The notes beneath the pieces were generated by a model. It made no database searches and had not been told where the DNA came from. It worked only from the letters and a program-made list of their open reading frames with translations. 64,000 nucleotides of DNA from Methylobacterium sp. PvR107 (GTDB lineage: Bacteria > Pseudomonadota > Alphaproteobacteria > Rhizobiales > Beijerinckiaceae), in assembly GCF_017833295.1 (NCBI RefSeq), contig NZ_JAFIBW010000001.1, positions 5,766,001-5,830,000 of the forward strand, written 5' to 3'. A program made the position numbers and the translations under genes. Shown piece by piece: positions 8,422-17,070 of this stretch. Position 1 is the stretch's first letter, and each line of letters opens with the position of its first letter.

Positions 8422-9261
8422 ATGACCCTCAGGATCGGAAAAACGCTCTCCAGCCTCGCCCTCGGCGTCGCCCTCGCGACGACCGCCCTGTCGGGACCGC
8501 TCGCCCTCTCGGCCCGGGCCGCCGGCGCCTCCGACACCGATCAGGAGCGGGCGGCCCGCTGGCAGGAGATCGCCAAGTCGATCTTCGGCGACCGCCCGAT
8601 CGCCCAGACCGACAGCCTCGTGAAGATCGAGGCCCCCGGCAGGGCGCTCGACGCAGCCCTGGTGCCGATCACCCTGACCATGCCGCAGGCCGGGCAGGTC
8701 AAGGCGGTCTCGCTGATCATCGACGACAACCCGGCGCCTTACGCCGCCAAGTTCGAATTCGGCCCGGCCGCGGACCCGGCGGAGCTGAAGCTGCGCGTGC
8801 GGGTCAACAACTACACGGACATGCACGCCGTGGTGGAGACCCAGGACGGCAAGCTCTACGAGGCCAAGCAGTTCGTGAAGGCGTCCGGCGGCTGCTCGGC
8901 CCCGATGGGCATGAGCGACGAAGAGGCCATGAAGGGCATGGGCGACATGCGCATGAAGTTCGCCGACACCCAGCCCGGCAAGCCCGTGGAGGCGACCCTG
9001 ATGGTCCGCCACCCGAACTTCTCCGGCATGCAGATGAACCAGGTCACCCGCGAGTACACGCCGGCGCGCTACATCGACAGGCTGACCGTCTCGGCCGGCG
9101 ACCGGAAGGTCTTCACCATGACGGGCGACATCTCGATCGCCTCGAATCCGGTGATCAACTTCGCGTTCAAGCCGGACGGCAAGCCGATCCAGGTGGCGGC
9201 CTCCGACAACCAGGGCGGCCGCTGGCAGCACAGCTTCAACCCGCCCGGCCCGACGAACTGA
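8422..9261 (+). CDS. Quinoprotein dehydrogenase-associated SoxYZ-like carrier protein
   Basis: The 279-residue exported protein fuses a SoxY-like domain to a SoxZ-like domain. The signal peptide is residues 1-34 ('LALGVALATTALSGPLALSA'). The SoxY half runs to about residue 160 and ends in 'KASGGCSAP'; Cys158 corresponds to the swinging-arm cysteine that carries sulfur intermediates in true SoxY. The SoxZ half starts near 'VEATLMVRHPNFSGMQ' and closes with 'DNQGGRWQHSF'. In SoxYZ these are two proteins and the cysteine is near the SoxY C terminus, so the fusion places it in mid-chain, as expected for TIGR04557. It probably carries a substrate between a periplasmic quinoprotein and the neighbouring metallohydrolase. 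The start has a GGGAGG 7 bases upstream. Confidence 0.87.
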   Translation: MTLRIGKTLSSLALGVALATTALSGPLALSARAAGASDTDQERAARWQEIAKSIFGDRPIAQTDSLVKIEAPGRALDAALVPITLTMPQAGQVKAVSLIIDDNPAPYAAKFEFGPAADPAELKLRVRVNNYTDMHAVVETQDGKLYEAKQFVKASGGCSAPMGMSDEEAMKGMGDMRMKFADTQPGKPVEATLMVRHPNFSGMQMNQVTREYTPARYIDRLTVSAGDRKVFTMTGDISIASNPVINFAFKPDGKPIQVAASDNQGGRWQHSFNPPGPTN

Positions 9262-9263
9262 GC

Positions 9264-9860
9264 ATGCGGCGCCTCGTCCTGACCGGCCGGATCGCGGCGG
9301 CCTGCGCCGCGCTCCTCTGCCTCGCCGCCGCACCGGCCGATTCCCCGGTCAACGTGCCCGAGCCGGACGGGCTCTATGCGGGCCCGCCGAAAGGCTACAC
9401 GCCGCCGACCCTCAAGGGCGCCCAGGTGGTCGACGCCGACGCGCTGGCCACCCTGATGGCGGGACCGGACAAGCCGGTGCTGATCGACGTCGCGGCGCCG
9501 GACCGCAAACCGTCGAACTTCCCCGAAGGCCGGCTCTGGCTGCCGGTGCATCCCTCGATTCCCGGCGCCATCTGGATGCCGGAGGCCGGGGCCGAGCCCC
9601 TGGCGCCGGCGCGCGAGGCGCAGTTCTACGCCCGGGTCGCGGAGCTGACCGGCGGCGACAGGGCCAAGCCCGTGGTGGTGTTCTGCCACGTGGAGTGCTG
9701 GGGCAGCTGGAACGCCGCCAAGCGCCTCGTGCGGACGGGCTATACCGGGGTGCGCTGGTTCCCCGAGGGCGTGGAGGGCTGGCAGGAGAAGCACGAGACC
9801 GCCAACCTGCGCGTCGATCCGGCCTGGACGGCGGCGAGCGAGCCGCAGGCGGGGCGCTGA
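9264..9860 (+). CDS. PQQ-dependent catabolism-associated CxxxCW-motif protein (rhodanese-like)
   Basis: The 198-residue exported protein has a signal peptide ('IAAACAALLCLAAAPA'). The mature part resembles a rhodanese fold: 'PVLIDVAAPDRKP', 'IPGAIWMPEAG' and 'PVVVFCHVECWGSWNAAKR'. The active-site loop has Cys141 and Cys145-Trp146. This matches the family that accompanies PQQ alcohol dehydrogenases. The chemistry is unproven. It starts two bases after the SoxYZ-like gene ends, so it is cotranscribed. A quinoprotein dehydrogenase itself is not in the window. Confidence 0.86.
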   Translation: MRRLVLTGRIAAACAALLCLAAAPADSPVNVPEPDGLYAGPPKGYTPPTLKGAQVVDADALATLMAGPDKPVLIDVAAPDRKPSNFPEGRLWLPVHPSIPGAIWMPEAGAEPLAPAREAQFYARVAELTGGDRAKPVVVFCHVECWGSWNAAKRLVRTGYTGVRWFPEGVEGWQEKHETANLRVDPAWTAASEPQAGR

Positions 9861-9971
9861 CCGGACGCCTCCGGCGGTGTAAGAGTAGGGCCGCGTGAGA
9901 CTCCGCGAGCGCGGCCCGTCCCTCCGAGATAAGGCGACGGCCCCGTGCCGGCGCCGGAAGAGGTGTGAACC

Positions 9972-10790
9972 ATGTCGCAGGTCGTGCAATCCCGCCGGCT
10001 CCGGGCGATCGATATCGGCAAGCGCAAGGCCGAGGGGCGCAAGATCACCGCGCTCACCGCCTACCACGCGCACACGGCCGGCATCGTCGATGCCTATTGC
10101 GACTTCATCCTCGTCGGCGATTCCCTCGGCATGGTGATGCACGGGATGGAATCGACCATCCCCGTGACCCTGGAGATGATGATCCTCCAGGCGCAGGCGG
10201 TGATCCGCGGCACGTCGAAGGCCCTGGTCGTGGTCGACATGCCGTTCGGCTCCTACGAGGCGAGCCGCGAGCAGGCCTTCCTCAACGCCTCCCGGGTGCT
10301 GAAGGAGACCGGTGCCGGCGCGATCAAGATGGAGGGCGGCGCCCATTTCGCCGAGACGGTGGCGTTCCTGGTCCAGCGCGGCGTGCCGGTGATGGGCCAT
10401 ATCGGCCTGACCCCGCAGGCGGTGAACACGATGGGCGGATTCAAGGTGCAGGGCCGGGCGCCCGACGACGAGCGCCGCCTCATGGAGGATGCCAGGGCGA
10501 TCTCCGAGGCCGGCGCCTTCGCGATCGTGCTGGAGGGGATCGTCGAGCCGGTGGCGCGGGCGATCGCCACCTCGCCCCGGGTCACGGCCGCCACGATCGG
10601 CATCGGCGCCTCGGCGGTCTGCGACGGGCAGATCCTGGTGCTGGAGGACATGCTCGGCCTGTCCGAGCGCACGCCGAAATTCGTCCGCCAGTTCGGGAGC
10701 CTGCGGAGCCACATCGAAGAGGCCGTCAAGGCCTATACCGAGGAGGTCCGGGCCGGGCGGTTCCCGGCCGACGACCACACCTACGGATAG
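9972..10790 (+). CDS. panB: 3-methyl-2-oxobutanoate hydroxymethyltransferase (ketopantoate hydroxymethyltransferase)
   Basis: PanB transfers a hydroxymethyl group from 5,10-methylene-tetrahydrofolate to alpha-ketoisovalerate, making ketopantoate for coenzyme A synthesis. The 272-residue TIM-barrel product shows '[19 protein letters not shown]', '[13 protein letters not shown]', '[10 protein letters not shown]' and '[11 protein letters not shown]'. It also has '[19 protein letters not shown]', 'FAIVLEGI' and '[16 protein letters not shown]'. It is full length. It stands alone, without panC beside it. Upstream, 110 bases separate it from the relay operon. Confidence 0.96.
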   Translation: MSQVVQSRRLRAIDIGKRKAEGRKITALTAYHAHTAGIVDAYCDFILVGDSLGMVMHGMESTIPVTLEMMILQAQAVIRGTSKALVVVDMPFGSYEASREQAFLNASRVLKETGAGAIKMEGGAHFAETVAFLVQRGVPVMGHIGLTPQAVNTMGGFKVQGRAPDDERRLMEDARAISEAGAFAIVLEGIVEPVARAIATSPRVTAATIGIGASAVCDGQILVLEDMLGLSERTPKFVRQFGSLRSHIEEAVKAYTEEVRAGRFPADDHTYG

Positions 10791-10906
10791 GGCAGGGCCT
10801 TCGACCCGGCCGGCGAGCCGCCGCGGATTCCTGCACGGACCGCGCCGGCCCCGTTCAGCCGGGGCGGCGTATCGGTCGGCCGGTCCTGCCATCGGGAGTG
10901 CGCGCC

Positions 10907-11152
10907 GTGAGGCTTGTCATCGCGTTCGCGGTCTGCGCCGCCCTCGCCGGACCGGGACCGGCCCTCGCGCTTGGGAACCCGGCCTCTGTCTTCTGCGCGA
11001 CCATGGACGGTCAATCGATCCTCGCGAAGCTGCCCGATGGCGGCACGATCGGGCTCTGCTCCCTGCCGGGCCGGAAGATCGTCGAGGAATGGACGCTGTA
11101 CCGGATGCTCCACGGCGTGAAGCCGACACCCGACGCCAACCCGTTCCGATAG
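10907..11152 (+). CDS. DUF333 domain-containing small exported protein
   Basis: This is an 81-residue product with a signal peptide ending 'PALAL' and then the DUF333 pattern 'GNPASVFCATMDGQSILA', 'DGGTIGLCSLPGRKIVEEW' and 'TLYR'. The two cysteines are those conserved in the family, which is often labelled putative hemolysin without evidence. The start is a GTG at 10907 with GGGAG eight bases upstream; no ATG fits. It lies downstream of panB on the same strand with a 116-base gap. Confidence 0.8.
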   Translation: MRLVIAFAVCAALAGPGPALALGNPASVFCATMDGQSILAKLPDGGTIGLCSLPGRKIVEEWTLYRMLHGVKPTPDANPFR

Positions 11153-11305
11153 ACGGGCCGGCGCGGTTCTCGGACAGTCTTCGGCCGCCTCTCGGCGGGC
11201 CGGCACGCGCATGCGAGGCGCGCGCCCCTGCCGGCGTGATTGATTTCGCCGGCCCGAGGATGCCACTCTCGTCCTCCGAGCTCTCTCAGGCGGGATCGAC
11301 GACTC

Positions 11306-12862
11306 ATGCAGCGGGCTCGATCGCGCCGTCGCCTCGTCCGCGCGTGCCTCGTCCTCGGCCTGATCGCGGCCGGGCCCGGAGCGGGATCCGCCGGGACGAT
11401 CACGCGGGCGCAGGTCGAGGCGCAGTTGCCGGCGCTGAAGGCACTGGCGCGGCAAGCCGTCGACGCGGGCGCTGTGCCGGGCCTCGCGGTCGCGGTCGTC
11501 CTCGGCGGCGAGACGCTCCTCCTAGAGGGATTCGGCCTCAGGCAGGCCGGGAAGCCCGAGACGGTCGACCCCGACACGGTCTTCCAGATCGCCTCCCTGT
11601 CCAAGCCCGTCACCGCGACGATCGTGGCGGCCCTGGTGGGCGACGGGGTGGTCGCCTGGGACTCGCGCGTCGCGGATCTCGATCCCGCCTTCCAGCTGAG
11701 CGAGCCCTATCCGACCGCGCAGGTCACGGTGCGCGACTTCCTCAACCATCGCAGCGGGCTGCCGGGGACCGCAGGCGATGACCTGGAGGCGATCGGCTTC
11801 GGCCGCGACGCGATCCTGCGCCAGCTCCGTCTCGTCCCGCCCGCCTCCAGCTTCCGCGCCGGCTACGCCTACAGCAATTTCGGCTTCACCGAGGGCGCGG
11901 TCGCCGCCGCGAGGCCGACCGGCCAGCCCTGGGAAGCCGTGGCCCGGGACCGGTTGTTCCGGCCCCTCGGGATGACCGCCACCGGCACGACCCACGCGGC
12001 GTTCCTGAGCCGGACCAACCGCGCGGCGCTCCATGTCCGGGCCGGCGGCGTCTGGACCGCCAAGGTCGAGCGGAACCCCGACGCCCAGGCCCCGGCCGGC
12101 GGCGTCAGCGGCCCTGTCCGCGATCTCGCGCGGTGGCTGCGGCTCGTGATCGGCAACGGCCGCTTCGAGGGCGCGCAACGCGTCGCGGCGGCTGCCCTGG
12201 CGCAGACGCACGTCCCGCTCATGGCCCGCGGCCGCAACCCCGTGACCGGCGGCGCGTCCTTCTACGGCCTCGGCTGGAACGTCGAGTACGGCCGCCACGG
12301 CCTCGTCTGGGGCCACGCGGGCGCCTTCAGCGTCGGGGCGCAGACGCTCGTCGCGATCCATCCGGAGGCCGGTCTCGGGATCCTCGTGCTGACCAACGCC
12401 TTCCCGTCCGGCGTGCCGGAAGGGCTGGCCGACAGCTTCGCCGATCTCGTCTTCGACGGCCGCGTCGGCCGGGACTGGGCGAAGGCCTGGGGCGCGGCCT
12501 ACGAGGGCCTGTTCGCGCCGGGCATCGCCGCCGACAAGGCGGCCTACGGGACGCCGCCGGCCCAGGCTTCCGCGCCCCTGGCGCTCTCGGCCTACGCCGG
12601 GCGCTACGCCAACACCTATGTCGGCGAGGCCGTGGTGGCGGAGGCGGACGGCACCCTGACATTGACGGTCGGCCCCGCGGGCGCGCGCCGCTACCCCCTC
12701 CGGCACTTCGACCGCGACCTCTTCCTGAGCTTCCCGGACGCGGAGGCGCCCGACCGGCCCTCCGCCATCCGCTTCGCCATCGGCCATGACGGCCGGGCCG
12801 CCGCCCTGACGGTGGACGCCCTCAACGGGAGCGGACTCGGCACCCTGCCGCGACGCGACTGA
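11306..12862 (+). CDS. Serine hydrolase of the beta-lactamase (class C / PBP4*-like) family
   Basis: The 518-residue exported protein has a twin-arginine-rich signal (residues 1-30, 'RSRRRLVRACLVLGLIAAG'). A beta-lactamase/transpeptidase-like domain follows. The catalytic SxxK is in 'IASLSKPVTA' (Ser97, Lys100). The YxN element is 'YAYSNFGF' and the KTG-like element is 'LVWGHAGAF'. A beta-rich C-terminal extension from about residue 410 ('LSAYAGRYANTYVGE') resembles the lipocalin-like tail of such hydrolases. Substrates could be D-amino-acid peptides or esters; resistance cannot be inferred. I prefer the ATG at 11306 because the signal peptide begins there. Confidence 0.88.
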   Translation: MQRARSRRRLVRACLVLGLIAAGPGAGSAGTITRAQVEAQLPALKALARQAVDAGAVPGLAVAVVLGGETLLLEGFGLRQAGKPETVDPDTVFQIASLSKPVTATIVAALVGDGVVAWDSRVADLDPAFQLSEPYPTAQVTVRDFLNHRSGLPGTAGDDLEAIGFGRDAILRQLRLVPPASSFRAGYAYSNFGFTEGAVAAARPTGQPWEAVARDRLFRPLGMTATGTTHAAFLSRTNRAALHVRAGGVWTAKVERNPDAQAPAGGVSGPVRDLARWLRLVIGNGRFEGAQRVAAAALAQTHVPLMARGRNPVTGGASFYGLGWNVEYGRHGLVWGHAGAFSVGAQTLVAIHPEAGLGILVLTNAFPSGVPEGLADSFADLVFDGRVGRDWAKAWGAAYEGLFAPGIAADKAAYGTPPAQASAPLALSAYAGRYANTYVGEAVVAEADGTLTLTVGPAGARRYPLRHFDRDLFLSFPDAEAPDRPSAIRFAIGHDGRAAALTVDALNGSGLGTLPRRD

Positions 12863-12871
12863 TCCCGGCCG

Positions 12872-13867
12872 TCACCCCACCCGCCGCGACGGCAGCCGCA
12901 GGCCCGGGGCCGGGCGCTCCAGCAGCACCTCGCGGCGGAAGCGCACCAGCCGCGCCGGCCGGCCGGCAGCGCCGCTGGTGACGCTCTCGGTCTCCTCGAC
13001 CAGCCCCTGCTGGGCCACGAGGCGGCGGAAATTCTGCTTGTGCAGCTGCGTGCCCGAGAGCGCCTCGACGGTGCGCTGGAGCTGGAGCAGGGTGAATTCC
13101 GGCGGCATCAGCTCGAACACCACCGGGCGATACTTGATCTTGCCGCGCAGGCGCCCGATCGCGGTGGCCAGGACCCGGCGGTGGTCGAAGGCCATGGGCA
13201 CGCCGGTCGGGTCATTCGGCACGGCCGGGCCGGGATTGCCCCGTGCCTCCGGGATCAGCCCGGCCTCGAACAGCAGCTCGTAGCGCTCCAGCACCCGCTC
13301 CTCGTTCCAGGTGCCGCCGTTCATGCCGAAAGTCAGGCCGAGCCGGTCGAGGCGGCGGGTCCGGGTGGCGCAATCCTCGGGCTCGGCCGCCCAGGCGGCG
13401 AGCCGCGCCTCGATGGCGTCGAGCTGGCGCGGGCGCCCCTGCCGGAAATCCTCGTAGGGGAGATAGCGGTACCAGTTCTGCCACGCCGCCTCGGCGATGC
13501 CGGCCGGCCGCTCCTCGCGGACGAGGGCCAGATACGCCACCGACAGGGAATGCACCTCCGACATGTCGGCGGTCCCGGAGCGGTCGCGGTCGCCGAAGGT
13601 GTAGAGCTGCTCGACATATCCGAGGCGCTGGTGCGTCTGCCGCTCCACCCAGGCGCGCAGGCCCCGCTCCAGGGTGGCGTGCTCGGGGACGAGGGGGCCG
13701 GCCGGCAGGCCGTCACCGCGGCCGGACGCCTGATCGGGCACCCGGATCGTCAGGGCGCGCGGTTCCCCCTTGGTCGCGGCGACGATCACCGCGACGAGGC
13801 CTACGGAGGAGCGCTCCAGCGGGGCCTGCGCCCCGCGCGCACCCGTCTGCGTCGCGGCAACATTCAT
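12872..13867 (-). CDS. NAD-regulator-like protein (Nudix-related domain plus winged helix, COG4111 type)
   Basis: The 331-residue product has an N-terminal Nudix-like region: 'VGLVAVIVAATKGEPRALTI', 'LERGLRAWVERQT' and 'QLYTFGDRDR'. The canonical Nudix catalytic box is not evident. A C-terminal winged helix follows ('PPEFTLLQLQRTVEALSG', 'KQNFRRLVAQQGLVEETE'). This arrangement is that of NrtR-like regulators of NAD metabolism and of the alphaproteobacterial 'NAD regulator' group. No NAD biosynthetic gene is adjacent; the divergent neighbours are thiE and thiD, 220 bases away. The function as a regulator is inferred from architecture. The ATG at 13867 excludes a low-complexity upstream extension. 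Confidence 0.75.
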   Translation of the reverse strand: MNVAATQTGARGAQAPLERSSVGLVAVIVAATKGEPRALTIRVPDQASGRGDGLPAGPLVPEHATLERGLRAWVERQTHQRLGYVEQLYTFGDRDRSGTADMSEVHSLSVAYLALVREERPAGIAEAAWQNWYRYLPYEDFRQGRPRQLDAIEARLAAWAAEPEDCATRTRRLDRLGLTFGMNGGTWNEERVLERYELLFEAGLIPEARGNPGPAVPNDPTGVPMAFDHRRVLATAIGRLRGKIKYRPVVFELMPPEFTLLQLQRTVEALSGTQLHKQNFRRLVAQQGLVEETESVTSGAAGRPARLVRFRREVLLERPAPGLRLPSRRVG

Positions 13868-14087
13868 CGTCCCTCGAACGCCTCTCCCCTCGGATGCGCC
13901 ACGCGCGGCGGCGGACCCCACCTATAGGGGTACAGGATCACGCCACGTCAACGCCGCCGCATGACGGTTCCCCGCCGAGGACCTGTCGAGCCGCTTGCCA
14001 AGACGATGGGGCCTGCCCAAACAGGGCCGCCCGAGCGGGCCGGCACAGGGTCGGCACGGGGCTGGTCGGGCGGAGGCAGCGACGGCG

Positions 14088-14798
14088 ATGCCAGCGAGCA
14101 CGAATGCGCCAGCGGCCGGGATCCGGACGGTCGACCTGCGCCTCTACGGCCTGCTCGACGTCGGCGTCTGCGGCGCGGACGGCGCTCATCTGGCGCGGCT
14201 CGGCGCCGAGGCCGTGGCGGGGGGCTGCACCCTGCTGCAGTACCGCGAGAAGGACATCCCGGATGCCCGCGCGGCCCTCGCGCGGATCCGGGCGATCCAG
14301 GAAGCGGTGGGCGGCCGGGTACCGGTGCTCGTCAACGACCGGGTCGACCTTGCCATGGCGGCCGGCGCGGACGGCGTGCATCTCGGCCAGAACGATCTTC
14401 ACCCGGCCGATGCGCGCCGGCTCCTGGGGGAGGGCGCGATCATCGGCCTCACCGTGAAGAAGGCGGCCCAGGCCGACGAGTTGTACCGGCTGCCCGTCGA
14501 CTATGCGTGCATCGGCGGCGTGTTCGCCACCACCAGCAAGGACAATCCCGACCCGCCGGTCGGCCTGGAGGGCTTTTCCAGCATCGCCTTTCGGGCCCGG
14601 CTCGCCCGGGGCGCGGGCCTGCCGCTCGGTGCCATCGCGGGGATCGGCCCGGAGAACGCCGCCGCCGTGATCGCCGCGGGCGCCGATGGCGTCGCGGTGA
14701 TCACCGCGCTGTTCGGTGCGGAGCCGGTCCGGCAGCACGCCCGGGCGTTGCGCGCCCGGATCGACGCCGCCCTGACCGACCGGGCGCAGGCACGATGA
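14088..14798 (+). CDS. thiE: Thiamine phosphate synthase
   Basis: ThiE condenses HMP pyrophosphate with the thiazole phosphate to give thiamine phosphate. The 236-residue product contains 'TLLQYREKD', '[20 protein letters not shown]', 'HLGQNDL' and '[12 protein letters not shown]'. '[17 protein letters not shown]' and '[20 protein letters not shown]' complete the TIM barrel and phosphate site. The ATG at 14088 has GGAGG about eleven bases upstream; it leaves a short N-terminal extension before '[10 protein letters not shown]'. It overlaps thiD by four bases (ATGA). No TPP riboswitch consensus was found in the leader. Confidence 0.94.
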   Translation: MPASTNAPAAGIRTVDLRLYGLLDVGVCGADGAHLARLGAEAVAGGCTLLQYREKDIPDARAALARIRAIQEAVGGRVPVLVNDRVDLAMAAGADGVHLGQNDLHPADARRLLGEGAIIGLTVKKAAQADELYRLPVDYACIGGVFATTSKDNPDPPVGLEGFSSIAFRARLARGAGLPLGAIAGIGPENAAAVIAAGADGVAVITALFGAEPVRQHARALRARIDAALTDRAQAR

Positions 14799-15610
14799 GC
14801 GGACCTGTCCCGATCGCCGTCACCATCGCGGGCTCGGATTCCGGCGGTGGCGCCGGAATCCAGGCGGACCTCAAGACGTTCTCGGCGCTCGGGGTCTACG
14901 GCGCCAGCGTCGTCACGGCGCTGACCGCGCAGAACACCCTCGGCGTCCAGGGCATCCACGACGTGCCGGCGGATTTCGTGACCCGGCAGATCGACAGCGT
15001 GTTTTCCGATCTCGCCGTGAAGGCCGTGAAGATCGGCATGCTGTCCAGAACCGCGGTGATCGCGGCGGTCGCCGACGGCCTCGCCCGTCACGCCGGGACG
15101 ATCCCGGTGGTCCTCGACCCCGTGATGGTCGCCACCAGCGGCGACCGGCTGATCGCCGACGAGGCCGTGGCGGTGCTCCGCGACCGGCTGCTGACGCGGG
15201 CCGACCTGATCACCCCAAACCTGCCGGAGGCGGCGGTGCTGCTCGGCGAGGCGGTGGCCGAGGACGCGGCGACCGCGGTGGCGCAGGGCCGGCGCCTCGT
15301 GGCCCTCGGCGCCCGGGCTGTTCTGATCAAGGGCGGCCACGGGCACGGCCGCGAGAGCAGCGACCACCTTGTCACGGCCGACGGCGCCCTGCGTACCCTG
15401 GCGGCGCCGCGGATCGCGACGGCGAACACACACGGCACCGGCTGCACCCTGTCGGCCGCGGTCGCGGCGGGGCTCGCCCGGGGCCTGACGCTGCCGGAAG
15501 CGGTGGCGGCGGCCAAGGACTACCTCACGGCCGCGCTCGCCGCGGCGGACCGGCTGGCGATCGGCGCCGGACACGGGCCGGTCCACCACTTCCATGCCCT
15601 CTGGTCATAG
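14795..15610 (+). CDS. thiD: Hydroxymethylpyrimidine/phosphomethylpyrimidine kinase
   Basis: ThiD phosphorylates HMP and HMP phosphate to the pyrophosphate used by ThiE. The 271-residue product has the ribokinase-like signature '[20 protein letters not shown]', '[16 protein letters not shown]', 'VKIGMLS' and '[13 protein letters not shown]'. 'LITPNLPEA', 'LIKGGHGHG' and '[20 protein letters not shown]' carry the anion hole and catalytic aspartate region. It is translationally coupled to thiE by an ATGA overlap. Confidence 0.96.
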   Translation: MSGPVPIAVTIAGSDSGGGAGIQADLKTFSALGVYGASVVTALTAQNTLGVQGIHDVPADFVTRQIDSVFSDLAVKAVKIGMLSRTAVIAAVADGLARHAGTIPVVLDPVMVATSGDRLIADEAVAVLRDRLLTRADLITPNLPEAAVLLGEAVAEDAATAVAQGRRLVALGARAVLIKGGHGHGRESSDHLVTADGALRTLAAPRIATANTHGTGCTLSAAVAAGLARGLTLPEAVAAAKDYLTAALAAADRLAIGAGHGPVHHFHALWS

Positions 15611-15727
15611 GCCGACCGGATCACGGCTTTCCCAACCGTCGCGGCGACATCCGCCTTGCAACCGCATGGCGATTGCGTTTGAAGAAGCGTACGATCGTTC
15701 GGATAACGGAACGGACCAGGCGGGCCG

Positions 15728-16360
15728 GTGACGATGCAGGACCAAGCGGAACGGCCCGAACGGGGGCGCGGGCGCGACCTGCTGACCGGGGCGCAGGTCC
15801 TCTCAGGGCAGCTCGGCAAGACCATCCAGCGGCTGCGGAAGGCCTACAATCTCTCGCTCTCGGAACTCGCCGAGCAGTCGGGCGTGGCCAAGTCGATCAT
15901 CAGCCAGATCGAGCGCAACGAGACCAACCCGACGCTGGCGACGATCTGGCGCCTGTCCCAGGCCCTCGACGTGTCCATCGAGCGGGTTCTGGCGGCCGGC
16001 GACGAGGAGCCGTTCATCGAGAAGACCTCGCGGGCGGACACGCCGATTCTGGTCTCCGAGGACGGCAAGGTCCGGCTGGCGATCATCGGCTGGCTCAAGA
16101 CGATCGAGTGGCTGCAATGGTACGAGGTCACGGCCGATCCCGGCGGGGTCCTCGACTCGGACCCGCACCAGCGGGGCTCGGTGGAATCGCTGTCGGTGTC
16201 GGAGGGGGCGTTCGAGGTCGAGATCGGCGGCGTCGTGCAGCGCGCGCGGGCCGGCGAGACCCTGCGCTACCGCTGTGACCGGCCCCACCTCGTGCGCTGC
16301 GCCGAGGGGCCGGCCCGCGCCACGATGGTGGTGATCCTCAAGGCCGCCGTGATGGAGTGA
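15728..16360 (+). CDS. XRE-family transcriptional regulator with C-terminal cupin domain
   Basis: The 210-residue product has an XRE helix-turn-helix at about residues 28-85 ('LRKAYNLSLSELAEQSGVAK', 'IISQIERNETNPTLATIWRL'). A cupin sensory domain follows, with 'GSVESLSVSEGAFEVEIGG' and 'ARAGETLRYRCDRPHLVRC'. Such regulators often control amino-acid or polyamine catabolism and sense a small ligand through the cupin. GTG 15728 and ATG 15734 are both possible starts. The direct upstream region has several ACGATCGTTCGG-like half palindromes that could be its own operator. The target genes are not evident. Confidence 0.9.
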   Translation: MTMQDQAERPERGRGRDLLTGAQVLSGQLGKTIQRLRKAYNLSLSELAEQSGVAKSIISQIERNETNPTLATIWRLSQALDVSIERVLAAGDEEPFIEKTSRADTPILVSEDGKVRLAIIGWLKTIEWLQWYEVTADPGGVLDSDPHQRGSVESLSVSEGAFEVEIGGVVQRARAGETLRYRCDRPHLVRCAEGPARATMVVILKAAVME

Positions 16361-16367
16361 GGCGCCC

Positions 16368-16949
16368 TCAGCGCCCCGTATTCACCCAGCGCACCACGTC
16401 GGCGAGCACGGTCACCAGCGCCTTATCGAGGGCGCGGGCGCCGTTACCGGCATCGATCTTGGCCACCGGCACCCGGGCCGTGAAGATCCGCGCGGCCGTC
16501 ACCTTGCCGGTGCCGTCGGCCACGAGCTTGAACGACAAATCGACCACCGCCTCGCCGGTCCCGGCCTGGACGTCGAAGGCGCGGATCTCGCTGATCAGCT
16601 GATAATCGGCCACGACCTTGTCGCCCGGCCGGCTCACCGAGCGCAGCCGCCCGGAATTCTCCAGGCTCTGGATGATCCGCGTCTGGATCAGGCGCGGCAG
16701 CCGGTCGGCCCACTGGCCGCCGCCCAGGAAGGAGAGCGCGCCGCCGTTCTCGCGCACGATGATCCGGTCGGCCTCGAAGGGCTGAATCCCCACGGGTTCG
16801 GACACCGCGATCGAGCGGCCCGCCATGACGGGCCGCCCCGTCGGCGGCAGCGCCTCGAGGTCGAAGGTGAGGGGCACCGCGCCGCCACCGCAGCCGCCCA
16901 GAAGGGCGGCGAGCAGAGCAGCGGCGGCAATGTGGGACGAGCGGACCAT
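16368..16949 (-). CDS. ABC-type transport auxiliary lipoprotein (MCE/Mla-associated)
   Basis: The 193-residue product has a lipoprotein signal 'AAALLAALLGGCGGG' with the lipobox LLGG|C. The mature domain has 'GRSIAVSEPVGIQPFEADRI', 'WADRLPRLIQTRIIQSLE' and 'QLISEIRAFDV'. These define the ABC_trans_aux family found with MCE permeases (PqiC-like). It is the distal gene of a minus-strand mlaE-mlaF-mlaD operon, and presumably the outer-membrane-linked partner in phospholipid transport. Two ATGs are close together; the one at 16949 has an AGG eight bases upstream, whereas the one at 16955 is too near it. Confidence 0.88.
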   Translation of the reverse strand: MVRSSHIAAAALLAALLGGCGGGAVPLTFDLEALPPTGRPVMAGRSIAVSEPVGIQPFEADRIIVRENGGALSFLGGGQWADRLPRLIQTRIIQSLENSGRLRSVSRPGDKVVADYQLISEIRAFDVQAGTGEAVVDLSFKLVADGTGKVTAARIFTARVPVAKIDAGNGARALDKALVTVLADVVRWVNTGR

Positions 16950-17070
16950 ACACATAACCTGAGAAGCCCCACCGGCGTGCGGCGGAGCTGTATAAGCTAT
17001 GCGGTTAAAACTAATCCGCTTTGGCACTTGTGCCGTGCGCCCGGACACATCCGCCCGGATCCGCACGTTT

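Noticed and set aside
13868..14087. A possible TPP riboswitch before thiE
   Set aside because: Neither the CTGAGA nor the ACC(T)GATCC-type conserved elements of a THI box are present in the right order.
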